This document shows positions 10,501-24,448 of a stretch of 64,000 nucleotides of DNA, piece after piece (within the stretch, counting starts at the first letter, position 1; each line of letters starts with the position of its first letter). The notes beneath the pieces were generated by a model. It was given only the letters and a program-made list of their open reading frames with translations. It ran no database searches and was not told where the DNA came from. The DNA lies in assembly GCA_037833965.1 (NCBI GenBank), contig AP031355.1, positions 5,977,501 through 6,041,500 of the forward strand, read 5' to 3'. The translations under genes were made by a program, and so were the position numbers. Source of the stretch: Marchantia polymorpha subsp. ruderalis. Taxonomy: Eukaryota > Streptophyta > Marchantiopsida > Marchantiales > Marchantiaceae.

Positions 10501-13236
10501 ATAATTCTGGACCGTGAGGATTGATCATCAACCATTAAAGCTGGGTTTTTCTAATTTTTTCCAATTACAGATTGATTAACTTCTACTTTCATGTCTTCAA
10601 TTTGGATGCCAAAAGCGGTTTAGATAAGCATCATCAATCAATATCTATATATGAAATGCAGTGTGAACATGTTTGAGACGTCATTCATGCATAGTGGTTA
10701 AGATGTTCGGTATGCACTGCACAAATATTGGATGCAATATTCTACTACTTACATTAGATCATACCTAATTATGTAAGTGTGTGCAAATATATCATTTACG
10801 TTAGAATTAACATTTCCATTAAAACTACAATGAGTTTCGTCAAAGCCGTGAGTTTTATTGCTCAAGAAATTTTTTCACATTAAATCTTTGAAGCACTAAT
10901 TTCGAATTGAGATGTTTAAGCAATGATAGATAGTAGCTAGTGATGAAAAAACATTTGAGCTTTCAAGCGCAAAATGAAATTGTCTATCTCTCATTAACGA
11001 TCATAATATCTTTGTAGATGTTTTGAAAGCTTGAATTTTCATTACAAGCAATCAACAAAAAAAAATGAGTTTTTAAAACATCATATACATATATTGAAAA
11101 ATTTTGCTTCTTGACATTTTAAAAATTTTTATGATAAAAAATGTGCATACTATTGATGATTCTAGTTGAAATTATTATTTAATATAAATTATTAATTTCA
11201 AAAGTTTTATTTTAGCATTCAAGTATCAAGCTTTGAATGGAAAGAAATGTATTTTTGACATCATGAATGTTCTGCATATAATTATTTCTTGTTTAAATTG
11301 AAAAATCTCTAACAAAACACCTTTGAACATGAATAAACAGAAGTTTGAATTTGGTATCATAAATCTTCTAGATAAAAGATATGAATGATATGTGGCAAAA
11401 TTAACATTTACATCAAGTATTTGAAATTTATAATCATCTTTAATGTTCAAAAAAATGACATATTATAATATTTCTATCAAATGATAATCTATTTTTGATT
11501 TATTTTCTATCACATTTTCATTGCAATATAAAAAATTTGCATGTCAAAAATTACACCTAAGGATACATATGATTCAAAGAATAGTTTAAAAAATTGTACT
11601 ATCTATAACATCTATAGGTCTAGAGAAAATTTCTTCATGGTACTCCTTAGAAATGCAAAACACTTGCAGAGATCCCATAAGATTCATTTTATCTAATGAA
11701 AACTCCTAGACAATCTTGCAATCCGACGCCACCTTCAAATTTTTGTAAATGCTTTGCTCCCAGGTTCAACGTCCATGTTTTTCAAATCGAACCCCACTCA
11801 ACAGTAGATAATAATACAATGGGTAAAAAAAAACATTGCCTGCAAACACTTGTGTCGAAACAACAAGTCAATTCGAACTACTAGAAGTGATATTCGCATA
11901 TTCCATGCTCATGGATCATGCAACATTGCCACAGGTTACAAGGGAGCTATTACGCTAAACTAACTTGCAACATTCAATTCTCCAAACATACTCAATGTAA
12001 TGGACTTTTGCTAAAATTTCCGAGTAAAACTATCACATGTGTTCACACTATGAACATCACTTTTAAATCACAAACTCATGTTACAAAAACTCGTATGAGA
12101 ACATGGATAACGTTGGGTTGAAGCTTCATCAAAGTGATATATCTCTTAAAATGAATAGTTTCATGACGTTACATTTGATATATTACTATTTATATACAAT
12201 TTATTTATTCATAAAAATAATTTCATAGAATTGATAATATCAAATAGTTTTACAACCGAACAAAAAATATATAATCTAGATAGACTAAAATTACATTAAA
12301 TATTTTTAATTATTATAATCTGAACTTTATTTATAAACTTAGATTAAAAAAACTTTATAAAACAATGATACTTTGGATAAAAAATTTATTAAAATTGCTT
12401 CATCAAAATTATAATGAAATCAGATTCTTATTTCAGATTTGGATAAATAATAAAATCATTATAGTTTATCAAGTCATATCACATCATTCAAATTTATGAC
12501 AACACAAATTTGATTTTTAATTCACTCACTTGATCTTGCTTAGCTTGAAATAATCTATTTATAATTAAATTTATTAGTAATAAACATTTTTATATTCACA
12601 TTATATCATCAAAGATTCATATCAATCATTTTGTCATTTATTACTTGAACAAAAAATCACCTGCTAATATATCATAATGCACAAATCAAATATTGTTTTT
12701 TTGTGCATGACTTGAAAAAGATTGCAATAATTCATTAAGTTTAAATCTGATTACACGTCAAATAATATTGAAAAAAAAGAAGATTACTAATTTACTTTAG
12801 AAAAAAATAATTACTTAAGCTTGAAACAAAACATAGACAAAACTTCAACCGAAACAAAACATAAACAAAACAAAACTCAAGCATAATATTAGAATCTTAG
12901 AATAACAAGTAAATTAGATATGTTTTTTTCAAACAACTGTGGTACAACTGGAGGTCAAACAATCCAAAACTTACTAATTTCCAACATGATGATAAATTCC
13001 AATACAAACATGTCTTCACATTTTTAAAATAAAAAATAAATTAAGGATGATTTGTTTAAAATTTGCCAAACAATTAATGATCAAAGCTAACTTCTTGACA
13101 TTTTCATGATAGATCTGCAATAAATCTGATCCATCTAGTGGAGATTACCCGCCGTCATCTTTGTTTCTGCATATCAATAATGGTTTAGAATTGTCTTGGA
13201 GGGCAAGTACTCATCTGTCACTCTGCTAACGTGTAG
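10501..13236. other. AT-rich gene-free stretch
   Basis: Strongly AT-rich sequence with many homopolymer runs and stops in every frame. No coding similarity, RNA gene or long repeat was recognised. It is probably old decayed intergenic or transposon DNA. Confidence 0.5.
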
Positions 13237-13366
13237 GGCAATCAACCCGTTGGTGGTGGCTTCAATTGTCGCTGCAGTAGGATTAGCTTTCTTCACTTAT
13301 GGCTTTCCTTACGTTGGAACTTGTGTAGAAATTGGAATGCCTCAGATTCTTGTGGTCCTCATGGTC
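13237..13366 (+). pseudogene. Exon fragment of a nucleobase-ascorbate transporter
   Basis: The frame following GTGTAG reads GAINPLVVASIVAAVGLAFF, then a TYGFP segment, then CVEIGMPQILVVLMV before a TGA at 13367. The pattern (GLAFF..GFP...G.CVEI..PQIL) matches the conserved NAT/UraA permease segment, in particular the long plant NAT11/NAT12 type. A splice-like AG precedes the frame at 13235-13236. There is no donor and no further NAT exon nearby. The AT-rich dispersed repeat begins at about 13361, so the gene appears broken there. In intact family members this region forms membrane helices of a purine, pyrimidine or ascorbate transporter. One exon in otherwise non-coding DNA is best read as a relic. 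Family assignment is by pattern memory only. Confidence 0.6.
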
Positions 13367-14650
13367 TGAAGAGTCTTGTTCTCAATCAAATCAAACAAGA
13401 TTGCATGAAGACATGCAAAACATGATGTAATCTATGATTGACAAGATAATTTCATTCAAAATTTTTATCAAACAATGGATAAAGACAACTTTATGGATAT
13501 CAAAAAACCTATGATTCCAAGCCAAGAGTTCAAACTACCTATATGATATTAGACTCTTGTTTGTGTTGGAAATTTTGAAAATCCTAAGTAAGGATCAAGT
13601 TTAGGATTTTTATAGTATGACTTGCTTTATCCGCTACGGCTAAAATTTGACGTCAAGATTAAGCTTTCAAGAAGACAATTTGCTTCACAATTGGAAAATT
13701 TGCTTTGCCACGAGATGTCTAAAATTCTAATGCCAAGATTAGAATTTTGAAAGTACGGCTTGCTTCATATGCGACAGCTAGGATTTTGAGTTCAAGATTA
13801 GGATTTCAAGAGTACATCTTGCTTCATTCATCACGCAACGGCTATAATTCTCACTTCAAGATTAGGATTTTGAGAATACAGCTTGCTTCGTTTGCGACAG
13901 GCTAGGATTTTGATGCCAAGATCAACGTTTTGAGAGTATAGCTTGCTTCACACGATTATTTTCAAAATTTTTAGAAATTTTTTTTCTCAAAATAACATCA
14001 ACTATTTTCAATTTAAGACTAAGAATATCGTAAATATGAAAAGTAGACCACTCATTGAAAAATTCATCATTTAGAAACTTTGCAGCAAATGAAGGTGTGT
14101 GAAAACCAACCAACTGTAAATATTAAAATCTTTTATGAGTATCTTGGATAATTAGCATTTGCCAAGTGTTTGTCACCACTGAGACCGTATCAATCAATCT
14201 ACTATTGAACAGTTGAAGATTTGTAATAGTATGTTTTTTTTTTAATTTTATAGAAATAAACTTTATAGTTCAAAGAAAAATTCTGTATCTCATTGGCTTG
14301 CTTCACACGCGAAGAACATATGTTAATGACAAATTTTAGTTTGAATATACTTCACATTTGCAATCATGGATCAAAACAATGTTTCACAAAGTCAAACATT
14401 ATCATTTGTATTTATTGATAAAAAATTACAAAATGAATTTGGAGAAAAGTGTTTCACATGAAATTTTTTTGACTAATTGAGTGAGTTTATACTCAGTGGG
14501 CATATCTAACTTCCTGAAGTATGGTTTAGGATTTGATTGCTATGATAGCTCGTATGATTATCTCCACTAAGTCGAGTTGTTCATCATATTCATGATCAAA
14601 TTTAGGTGTTGCGGTAAAGATGATGTCATGATCAATTAAATTTTGCAAGA
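13361..14650. repeat. Diverged repeat, left copy of a tandem duplication
   Basis: Collinear with 14855-15770. Shared landmarks in order are a TGATGTAAT...ATTGACAAGATAA block (13425; 14903), a 60-bp minisatellite (13734 onward; 15068 onward), AATGACAAATTTTAGTTTGAAT (14325; about 15375), GACTAATTGAGTGAGTTT (14470; 15513) and GTTCATCATATTCAT (14578; 15619). It is AT-rich and non-coding. Related blocks recur near 36.6-37.5 kb, so it belongs to a dispersed family, probably parts of old LTR elements. Confidence 0.7.
13734..13955. repeat. Degenerate minisatellite, about 60-bp unit
   Basis: Four units begin with AAGATTAG or AAGATCAA at 13734, 13793, 13857 and 13917, giving periods of 59, 64 and 60. 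Each carries a core like TTTTGAGAGTACGGCTTGCTTC followed by a GCGACGGCTAGGATTTTGA-type tail. The related array at 15068-15300 uses the same unit. Confidence 0.7.
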
Positions 14651-14854
14651 TAAAGAATTTGCTGAGTTTTGTGAAAATAGTGGCTATAGAGAGTAGCGCA
14701 AACATTATCCATGTTTGATATTTGTTACACTACATCGTTCAAGGCACGGTGCGACTATGAACAAATAAACTATGGATATTTTCTTAAACAACTGCTACAC
14801 AATTGACAATTGTAGTAGATTATGTGATATGTTCAATGATAAACATCATCATGT

Positions 14855-15770
14855 TTCAAAGAATCTCATTCGTTGTCGAAGCAAGCAAAACTCTTCAAAA
14901 AATGATGTAATTTATTATTGACAAGATAAATTCATCAAGAATTTTTACCAAAGCGCAATTGAAACAAATCACTAGATATTAAACAATCAATGTTTCCAGA
15001 CCAAGAGTATAAATTGCTAACATGTTGATAAACTCATGCTTATGTTAAAGAATCTTAAATTTAATCAATAGGAATCAAGATTAGGATTTTGAGAGTATCA
15101 ATTGTTTCATTTGTTACGGCTAGGATTTTGATGTCAAAATTAGAGTTTTGACAGTACCCTTTGTTTCATCCGTCACATAATGACTACAATTTGGATGCAA
15201 AGATTAGCATTTCAAGAGTACGGCTTGCTTCATTTGCAATGGCTAGGATTTTGATGACAAAATTAAAGGTTTGAGAGCATGGCTTGCTTAACCCGTGGCA
15301 GTTAGAGAAGAGCACATGCGAATGACAAATTTTAGCTTAAAAATAAATCAAAAAGCATGATTGAACATAAACAACTGGCAAATTTTAGTTTGAATATACA
15401 ACACATTTGTCAAAAAAAACTTTAATCAAATATGGCAAAAATTGTCATTTGTATGAATCGGTCAAAAATTACAAAACATGTTTGGATGAAGTGCCTTGCC
15501 TGAGCTATTCTTGACTAATTGAGTGAGTTTGTATTTAAAGTATAGATCCAACTCCTTGGATTAGAATTCAGGGTTTGATTGATGATATACCTAGTAATAT
15601 TGCATCCAACTCGTTGGATTGTTCATCATATTCATAATCAAATATAAATCTTGTGGCTACGATGATGACATTGCATGCCTTTGACATCAAGATGCACCTC
15701 AAAAGAAAGAGCTCTAGCAAGTGGTTGGATTTTATTTTGCAGTCCTTGTGATAAGTTGCTAAAGAGAAGC
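14855..15770. repeat. Diverged repeat, right copy of the tandem duplication
   Basis: Second copy of the unit described at 13361-14650. It is shorter because the interval after the minisatellite is reduced. Substitutions and small indels are frequent, so the duplication is old. A minisatellite of the same 60-bp family lies at 15068-15300. Confidence 0.7.
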
Positions 15771-17143
15771 ACAATGAAAAAAGCTGAACCTTATAAATAG
15801 AGTTTCAAAATAAAGTTGAAAATCATTGAGTTTCTTGAAGTAGAGATGAAATGGCTTGGCATCATGTGTCACTATGTGTTGTTATGTTTGTTTTCTTGTT
15901 TTTGTCTTTATAAAGAATAATAATAATTCAATATATTTCAGTTACAGAGATTTTTTTAAAATATAGTGTTAAAGATTTTGAATTTTTGGATTTATTAGTC
16001 TTGAAAATTTATTTTACTTTGACATAAGTTTCTTCGTAAAAACGAAAGGAAAGTGTTCAATTTAAATACAACGATTTCTACATTTATGTTTTTCTTGAGG
16101 AGGGAATAGATTGAATGCTTGCACGATCTTGACGTTTAAATAAACTATAAATGATAATAAACATGGAAATGTGAATAATTTTCCTTGAAATAAATTTTTT
16201 CCTCATGTTAAATTTTTAAATGAGATGTCACAAATTCATTTGAATTTTCCTCTAGAAGCCAGAGCAAAATTAAAAATTAAAAATAAAATAAAATAAAATC
16301 CGATGCGTTCTTATCTTCTGATAGATATTCGAAGAGAAGAAGGATTCGGGTTTAGATGCAAAAATTGACTCCGATCATCTGATTGCTGAAAAAAATACTG
16401 AATTTATAAAAAAGAATGACGTGCTCCTAATAAACGGACATTTGAGTTTGACAGCGAAATTCAATAATAGAAAAAAATAGAATAGGGTGCAAAGAGGCGA
16501 AAAATATAATGCGGGAGAAAGATCCAGTCGAGCCATGAGAAAACGAAAAGATTCAAGGGAATACTAAACAACTAGAGAACTTAAATCAAACATAATTTGC
16601 AATATTCGCCTACAGACGCTTGACAAAGATACAGACACTGACAGCGGATTCGACGGTGAAATCTGGCGAACGACAATGCAGCTAAAGTAGAACGAATTGT
16701 AGTCGTTACTGAGGGCACGTAAAGAAAACGGTACGCATGTAAACAGTCGGCAAAAGAACGAGATTTCCAGGACCGGAGGTGCAAAATCGCTGCTAGATAA
16801 AATGGAACCCTTATTTAGATGTGAAACCCGGATAATGGCGTGTGAAAAGAGATAATTAGAAACCGGTTCACAGTGTCCCAGGGTTTCCGGAAGGCACAGA
16901 GTGCATGCTTGCTTGCTTGCTTGCGCTTGCGTCTGCGCGAGGGAAACGGAGGGAAAGGGAAAGGGAGCGAGGGAGTGAGGGAACCATCGACGCGAGGCGT
17001 GGTTGCACACACAGTGCATCAAAGATCGTTGGTTTTACGCATCGAATCGGTGGAAAGTTGTGTCACATTGTTGGAATTCGGGCGTGCATTGTGCGGGTTG
17101 GCTTTTTGAGAGCAGTTTTTGGTCGTGTGATTAGGAAGAAGGG
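15771..17143. other. AT-rich flank and probable leader of the Y14 gene
   Basis: 15771-16500 is AT-rich without features. From about 16560 the sequence becomes GC-balanced up to the Y14 start at 17144, with a (GCTT)n run at 16906-16930. This change probably marks the promoter and 5' leader of Y14. No TATA box could be assigned with confidence. Confidence 0.4.
16906..16930. repeat. GCTT microsatellite
   Basis: About five GCTT units, located 0.2 kb before the Y14 start codon and possibly in its leader. Confidence 0.7.
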
Positions 17144-19554
17144 ATGACGACCGCGGAGGTCGATGCTGTGGATTTTGAGCCCGAGGAAGATGATCTTTTG
17201 GACGATGATGTGCCAATGGAGGATGCAGACGCTCCTCCTGCTCCTCAACCGAAGCTGAAGTCGACCATCACCAGTACTAGTGCTGGAGGTTCTCAACTTC
17301 CCGGGGCGGCTGCCAGAAAAACCAAGGGTCGAGGTTTTCGAGAGGAGACGGACGCGGATCGGTCTAATCGATACGCTGCTAAGGATTTCGAGTCTCTCGA
17401 TTCAGCTGGAGGTCCTGGTCCTCAGCGTTGTATCCTCTTCCTCGTCCATTCTTGTGTTGCACATTGTAGGTCTTTTTCTACGTCTCTGGTGAATTTTTTC
17501 CTTTAAAGGGGCATCCTAGTTTCAATCATCCTGTGTCGTGTATGAACGGTTCGACCGTTGTTTCTGCTTTTCTAGATGCTTGCGAATTCGGTTGTTGAAA
17601 TGTAGGTTTTCATAACTTGTCAGTTGTAGTTCATAACCCTAAAACCGTCAACATTGGTGTTCAACGGTAACCTTATGCGAAGTCACTTCCTTATCAGTGT
17701 TAACTCCGGATGTTACTGAAGCATTAATTGTGCCCTAAATTACATCTCTAGCTTTGTTGTTTCAGAGGAAATCAGGAACGTGACATTTGGTTGCATTCCT
17801 TTTTTTTAATAGTAGTAACAACAAGAGGTTGCAAGTCGGATAGTTTTCCGCGTTGTCGAAATCCCTCACCTGCCTTGAGTCCATTAGACAGGAAATTGGA
17901 AATGTCTTCTAGTTGTCTTCTCTACCCTGTGGTGGAAGACTTTGTCTTAGTTGGATGGCAACGATGAGGTTCCTTGCTTAATCATCTAAGGCTTGCTTTT
18001 GTCTAAGGCGGAATTTTTAGTTCACTTGTGGATGAGATTTGCCGAACCTATGCTCGACGTCTATGATTTTCTGTGTCTATAAGCATGATAAGCATGGCTT
18101 ACAGGCAATTTGATTTGAATTTGTAAAGCTAGTAAGCTTGTATAGCAGTACATCGATGGGACTGATTTGCGCTTAATTTCTTCAGAATTTTTTCACGCTG
18201 CAGGCGTGGTTTTTCCCTGCCTAGCTGACGTGATAATTTTAATATGTGCTATGAATCTGCTTCACGAGAATTGAATATACTGTTGTTGGGCAGTCAGAGC
18301 ATTCTTTGGAATGTTCAAATGTCGTGGGATACCAAGATTTTCACTATTCTCGAAGTGAGCCTTCTCTTTTTGACTGTGAATGTTGTGCTCCTTGACTAAC
18401 GTGCAAAAAGCCGTGGAGGGTTGGATTATACTTGTAACGGGAGTCCATGAGGAGGCCCAAGAGGATGATCTTCATGAGCTGTTCGCTGAGTATGGAGAAA
18501 TCAAGAACTTGCACCTCAACCTTGATCGAAGGACTGGTTTTGTCAAGGTTCGTAGGGAAAAAAGGAGACACCAGTATGTTAACTGCATACTGGTGAATTA
18601 TAGTCCTTAGCTTGCACTCTCTACCACCTTTACTTCATTTCAGCGAGCGTAGTGACTTGTTACCAATATTAGTACGTTGTGAAATTTACCTCTTTAAAGC
18701 CTTGAATGGTCTTTATGAGTGATTTAGGCAAATGTTCGTTTAGTTCTCGAAGTTGTCTCTTTCTCCATGATCAACAGATTTATCAGTATTTTAAGTATAT
18801 GTTGTTGTAATTCAGGGTTATGCGCTTATTGAGTATGAGGCAAAGAAAGAAGCTCAGGCTGCCATCGACAATCTAAATGGTGCAGAACTCCTCACACAGA
18901 TTATCGCTGTAAATTGGGCCTTTAGCAGCGGTCCTCTTCGCCGACGCAACGTCCGAAGACAACGGTAAGGACTCAAATGGCCGATAATGCTTGGGACAAT
19001 GCATTAATGTCGTGTATGAATGAGACGTGCTTACGAACTTATCTGGCCGCTGCTTGAATGGATGTTGGGAAAATAATTCAGAAGACCAGAAATCTGTAGC
19101 CTCCGAACCGCACATAGAAGACACAAACTGAAGGATATGAGGCTCAGCTCAAACCTGTCTCGCAGCCATAGACTAGAGAAAAGAAGATATTTGTCCATGG
19201 AACAGCTCTTTGAGACTTTGACAGTACGCATGCCCTAACTTCATGCTTCCCCTAGCCTGTAGCTTTAAGAGAAGCGCATGTCCAGTCCTCCTTACTATGT
19301 CCTCTTCGTTAGAAAGGTAGAGGTAAGATGGCATTGGCAGTGAGCCGTGAACCGTGATGGCACTAGTACGAAACCGGAGGCAGAATGAAGGTCCTTTGTG
19401 GTTGTCTAATGCTTGTCCTTTTAGTCTACGGTCTTGTAGTGAGTCTTAAATGTTGAAAGAGACTTTCATTGAACGGCATCCTGTCTGGTTTATGTCATGC
19501 AGATCTCCACGAGGTGGTCATAGGTCCCGGAGCCCTACGAGAAGACGGTACTAG
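17144..19554 (+). CDS. Y14: Y14 (RBM8A), exon junction complex RNA-binding subunit
   Basis: Four exons: 17144-17429, 18411-18547, 18816-18964, 19503-19554. They join in frame to 207 residues. The first splice (GT at 17430) restores the family signature [20 protein letters not shown]. The protein has an acidic N-terminus ([16 protein letters not shown]), a KGRGF(R) segment, one RRM with RNP2 IILVTGV at about 100-106 and RNP1 KGYALIEY at about 141-148, and an arginine/serine tail ending [10 protein letters not shown] as in plant Y14. Length is close to plant homologues. Y14 pairs with Mago in the nucleus, is laid down on mRNA upstream of splice junctions and guides export, localisation and nonsense-mediated decay. 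The intron-1 acceptor (AAAAAG) is purine-rich and weak, but phase and homology require it. The intron-1 donor is GTATCC. Confidence 0.95.
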
Positions 19555-22500
19555 CTTCACATCAATGGCGGTGGGCTGGTTAGGCCGTTTTAGTTGCCAA
19601 CCATAAACTTCAATCTGATCGATTTGCGAGCTTGTACTGTACTCAGGGCTTGTGTAAAGGGTCTACCACACTTGAGTTTTTTTAGTTTTCAAGTGGTGTC
19701 TGTGTGCTCGTATCCGAGGTAGAGTTCAACATCTTTTGTGTACGGCGGAGGCCTCACTGCATGATTGAACTTCATTCCTGATGTAATGTTACGGTTGAAA
19801 AAGCGGATTTGGGCGACACCAGAAGCATGATATACCTTAGTAGTTAGTGTTACACATCTGTGACAGGCAACTCCTCAGAAATATATTTTCTGGTAAATAT
19901 TGTGAATCCATCCTGTATTGATTGATGTAGTTGTTCCGTTGGCCACCACTCCTTTTTTATGTTCTCCAATCTATAGCTATGTACAATTCCCCCTTGCTCT
20001 GCTTGAAAGTGGATTTTTATGTTTCGAACAGCAAACAGAGATGTCTCAGTGTTTCAACTTCGGCTATGCCGAGATGGGGTAATCACTTCGGCACCATAGT
20101 CATTTATGGGCCAAAGTCGAGATAAAGTAGAGTTACACCGTGGCTCTCCTCTCTAAGATTCCCCCTTTCCACCATTTGGTAGGCTATGAGTTGCAATTTT
20201 AAGAGTTGCATTGCTATTGATACTAACTCGGATTTAAGGTAAAGGGTTAAATTCTACAAGCAGTTTAGCTGTCAAATGATGCAATCTATATTTGCGGATA
20301 TGAAACCTCCGATGCATGAACTCTTCTCTGTTTTCTTTTTCCATTACACAGAGTTTATGCCTTCGTCTTCAATTGATATAAAAAGAGTTCACACCTAAAA
20401 CTTGAACTTGAGGCCTTAACCTGAACCTAGTCGTATCGTGGCGTACCGAGTCTTGAACTAAATGGGGAGCTACCTCTGGACAAAATTAGGAAGCCACATG
20501 TTTCACATACAGTTATGATTTTGTAACAAGGAGGAAAGAAAGGTCCAAAAGGATTTAACAGTCACATCACTTTGTCTACTCAAATGCACTGTTTGTACTT
20601 GGACTGATTAACGAATTACACAAGTAGCTACACCACTGTCTGGACAGCACAACGGTCTCACTACGGTGCTCTCTTTGTCTTCAAGAGGTAGGCGTTGCAA
20701 GAGGATGGTAAAACACGTCTATCAGTGAGTGGAAGAGCAATATTGGTATCATTTGGAGCTCGTTCAGTAAATCCAACCTCACTCAGTAGTTTTTTTAGAC
20801 CTAATTAGCACTTGAAAGGTTGATGAGAACGCTATGCTACCAACTTATGGTATCTGAAGTTTACTATTTGCTTCCGCAAAGGTACACGAGCATAATGTTG
20901 ACACATGCCCACTGAGTTGCAGTTGAATGGTTAGTAAATACGTTCTAATTTGCTAGTGACAGAGATGTGTTGCGTGTGGTCCACACAGAAGAAAACTTAA
21001 GTGAACCTACATATCTGGGGTTAACTCCCTTGTTTCCTGTGTTTCTTGTGCTTTTTATTTCTTGTTTAGAATAAACTAATCGAGCTCCTTTTGATCTACC
21101 AGAGGCCGAGGCAGAACTCGTAGCGGGCTACAATGTAGAATATTCGTCCATGGGGTTTCCTCTTTTTTTTTAGGCCAATGAAAATTCGCGTTTGTACATA
21201 TGCTCGTATCTTCCATTTACTTCATGATTTTAACAACAGCGACAGAAGGGTGTTGCATTATGGTTTGCATCCTTCATTCCATACTTATGTAAAACATTCT
21301 CAAGGTATTCGGTTTGGTTGATTCTGATCCACTACTCTTTCATGCTCTGTTGACAAAATGTATTATGTGACATACCATTCGTTCATACTTACGATAATCT
21401 TCTAATAATCACATTGAAATCAACTAAATGAACATGATGATTTTGATGTGTTTTGATTCAACATTTTTTCAACCAAAGAAGCTAAACATTTTGTTGTTGC
21501 TATTTAGACTCCAAATAATATTCTTCATATCTGAAAAACAATGTTCACCACGCATTATATCATAACACAATATTCAAATCCTTGCTTACTTTACCACTTA
21601 CAAGAAATGTGAACATATCACAAGACAATACACATATTCTTCTGTATGCACACACATTCCAATCTATGATTTCAACAATTTCTCTATTACATTTACTCAA
21701 TCTAAATAAATTGATAGTAAAGTTGAATTAAAAAACATACTTGGAGAAAACTGAAAAATGTTTTTAAGTCAATGTTGAAAACATCAAAAGAATTATTATG
21801 TGGAATAATACGTGACAAGATTCATACTATATGATTTACTCATTTTTCAACATGATTCAATATCAATACACCCACAATAATATCTTCAATGAATCGTTAT
21901 GTGCATTCAGTATGTTTGATGCTTCGTATTTGAATCTAACATTGTTGAAATAATGTATATAATATCATACATTAAGTAAACAATGTATGATAAAATAGGT
22001 TATCTCATGATTTTTAGATAACTATTCGTCATGGGGACTATTTTCAGAGTGAAGTAAATGTGTTACTTGTTTTACAAATCAAATCAAGGGAGAAGCTTAT
22101 GTGTTATTAGCTCTGTTGCTTATTCAATTTGGAGCATTTTAAATCGATTCGTGAGTTCTTGTTTAGATTTTAAGCTTTAAATGATCGATATTGCATCACT
22201 TCAGCGTATCATCTCATGCCGATGGTTTAGCAAAAAAAGTAGCTGAGATGGTGAAGAGAAATTAGGAAACTTTGGATTGCAAAGTAAAGATGTGACGCAT
22301 GACTAATGGTTGACCATGGATATTTTGATTTACAAGGCAAACATATGTAGCGTCATCTCATATTTCACAACAAAGTTCATAATGTGAGATGTTTTTACCG
22401 ACCGTGAGCTGGAATCTCCATGATCAAGCACTCTTCACGCGAAATTGTAAGTTGTACACACTCTTCCTTTGAGTCACAATTGGGCTTGCCATGTTGGGCA

Positions 22501-24422
22501 TTGAGAGATGTTACAATCGACCTAGACGACCACGACGTGGTCATGTGCAATCACAATGGTCTAAAGATCTCACCAAACAAGACAATGGATAAATCATGCG
22601 AAAATGAGCATCGGGTAGTATTAAAATGCGGTCTACTGGATCGCACTCTGGTGTCCTCGTGGACGTCACATATAACTACGGCGCCATCGTCACAAGGGCA
22701 AACGGAGTGTGGAGTGTCAATCTTCATCCTGACTGCACTAAAAATAGCCCAACGACTGGAGTGTGGCATCTGGGATCGTCAAAGGGACCAACAAGCAAAA
22801 GTGATAGGAAACTAGAATATAATCCGTGGCATAGGAGCCCGCTGAAGTGTTGGCTTGCCCACATTCACAATATGCTTCTGTACAAGTGTACAGTCTCTCG
22901 ACGGTGGGAGTTGCGTAGATCAGCTTCTGCGGAGGAAGAAGCGATCTTTCGCAGCAGGACATACTCTTTTATCGGGAGCTGAGACAAAGCATGTTTTGTA
23001 TCTCTGGCTGCCTGAGGATATATTCCACCACTTGATGCAAAACTCTTTAGATCTTTTTAGATGCAATTTGATAGCATCTTCAGGGAAGCATAAAAATGAT
23101 TTGAAGCATCGATGGAAGGGTCTCGATGGCATCTTCCGAATGGGCCTGACATAACCAGAGGGAGAGATGCATAGCACTCGACCAGAAAGAGAGCGTGAGG
23201 AATGCCACTCTTGTCTTGAGGCGGACTTCTTTGATAGAGCTACCATTTTTTCTGAGTAGTTTGGGGGTTGTGCAACAGCAACACATGTATGATTTTATAT
23301 TTTTTTTTGTTTGCATAGGAAGAATAAATGAATAAAGTGAAGTCTGTTTTGAAACTGACGGATGGTGCATGCGGTAGTTGTTAACATGTTCAATGACTAA
23401 TCTTAGCCCATACTTATAAACAATGACCACATCATGGGCAGAAATCGGACATTCTACTTTGCACTAAAATACATCGGAAACAAAAAAACTACTAGTTTCA
23501 TTACAGTTAGAGAATATAATGTGGACCCACAAGGGTACTTACTACCTGCAACAGCCCATGTCTGAGGCTTAACTACAAGTCTCCAAATGCCTCTCTCCAT
23601 CCAGCAGAAAAGAAAAGATAGAATGTATCTGTGAAGGATGGGTGACGAAAAGTTTGTTCTTGGTCAAGTGAGTGATAATACGCTGAGCTAGAAAAATCTC
23701 TTCAGTATTCAGGACAGACATGTATATCTACGGAATTTAATCCACAGGCAAGTGACTCATTCTTCATCGGGGACAAGTATTTACCTGAGTACTTGGGAGG
23801 GCCTATCCCTGGCCTTGGATTCCCTGGCTGTACGGTTGTTGAGATCTCTGCCATCCATACCTTTTTATGGACGTTTTCCTTAAAGAATTCAGATATTTCC
23901 AAGACGGTCTCCGTTACATGCGTTTTTTCCATCGGCAGTCATGATCTTCTATCTACACACTTGGAACAAAGCCTTATCTTCTCCGATATGTACAACTTTA
24001 TCGGGCAGATCCTAACATACTGACGTAAAATCATCATTGAGAGACTTGGAAAGATAAAAGCTTCACTACTCTCGCCCCATGAAAGTGATATTGATAAGTG
24101 GACGCCTCCTCAGCCCCACTATGGAACGTGCCACTTTCCTTCTATGAGTGAAGGATATCCAAAGTCTTCCAAGTTATTCGAGCAGGTGTACACACCAGTC
24201 TGAGTCCGAGCTGCTTCGAAAAAGATAGAAAAAAGACCACATGCATTTACCTGCTATGCCTTGGGTATTCATGTTCATTTGGTTGCTACTTTATTGTGTA
24301 TCATGTAAAATTTTGGAGTAGCGTGTGTCAAAAGGTCATGGTATTCTATAATCATTCACAGGACTGCTGGGCTTCCGTTTTTTCTTAAAGAGCATCTTTC
24401 TTCATTAAATGTCTTTGAAATA

Positions 24423-24448
24423 AAGAAAGAAAGAAAGAAAGAAAGAAA
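24423..24448. repeat. GAAA microsatellite
   Basis: Six tandem AAAG/GAAA units following AAATAAAG. Simple repeat with no attached gene. Confidence 0.75.

Noticed and set aside
22420..22982. Overlapping 131- and 118-codon frames
   Set aside because: Two frames overlap on the same strand with no recognisable motif in either; no splice-linked exons found.
23702..24240. Minus-strand frame with KVWMAEISTTVQPGNPRPGI, considered as a gene relic
   Set aside because: Reads protein-like over 70 codons but could not be tied to any family, and upstream frames are broken.
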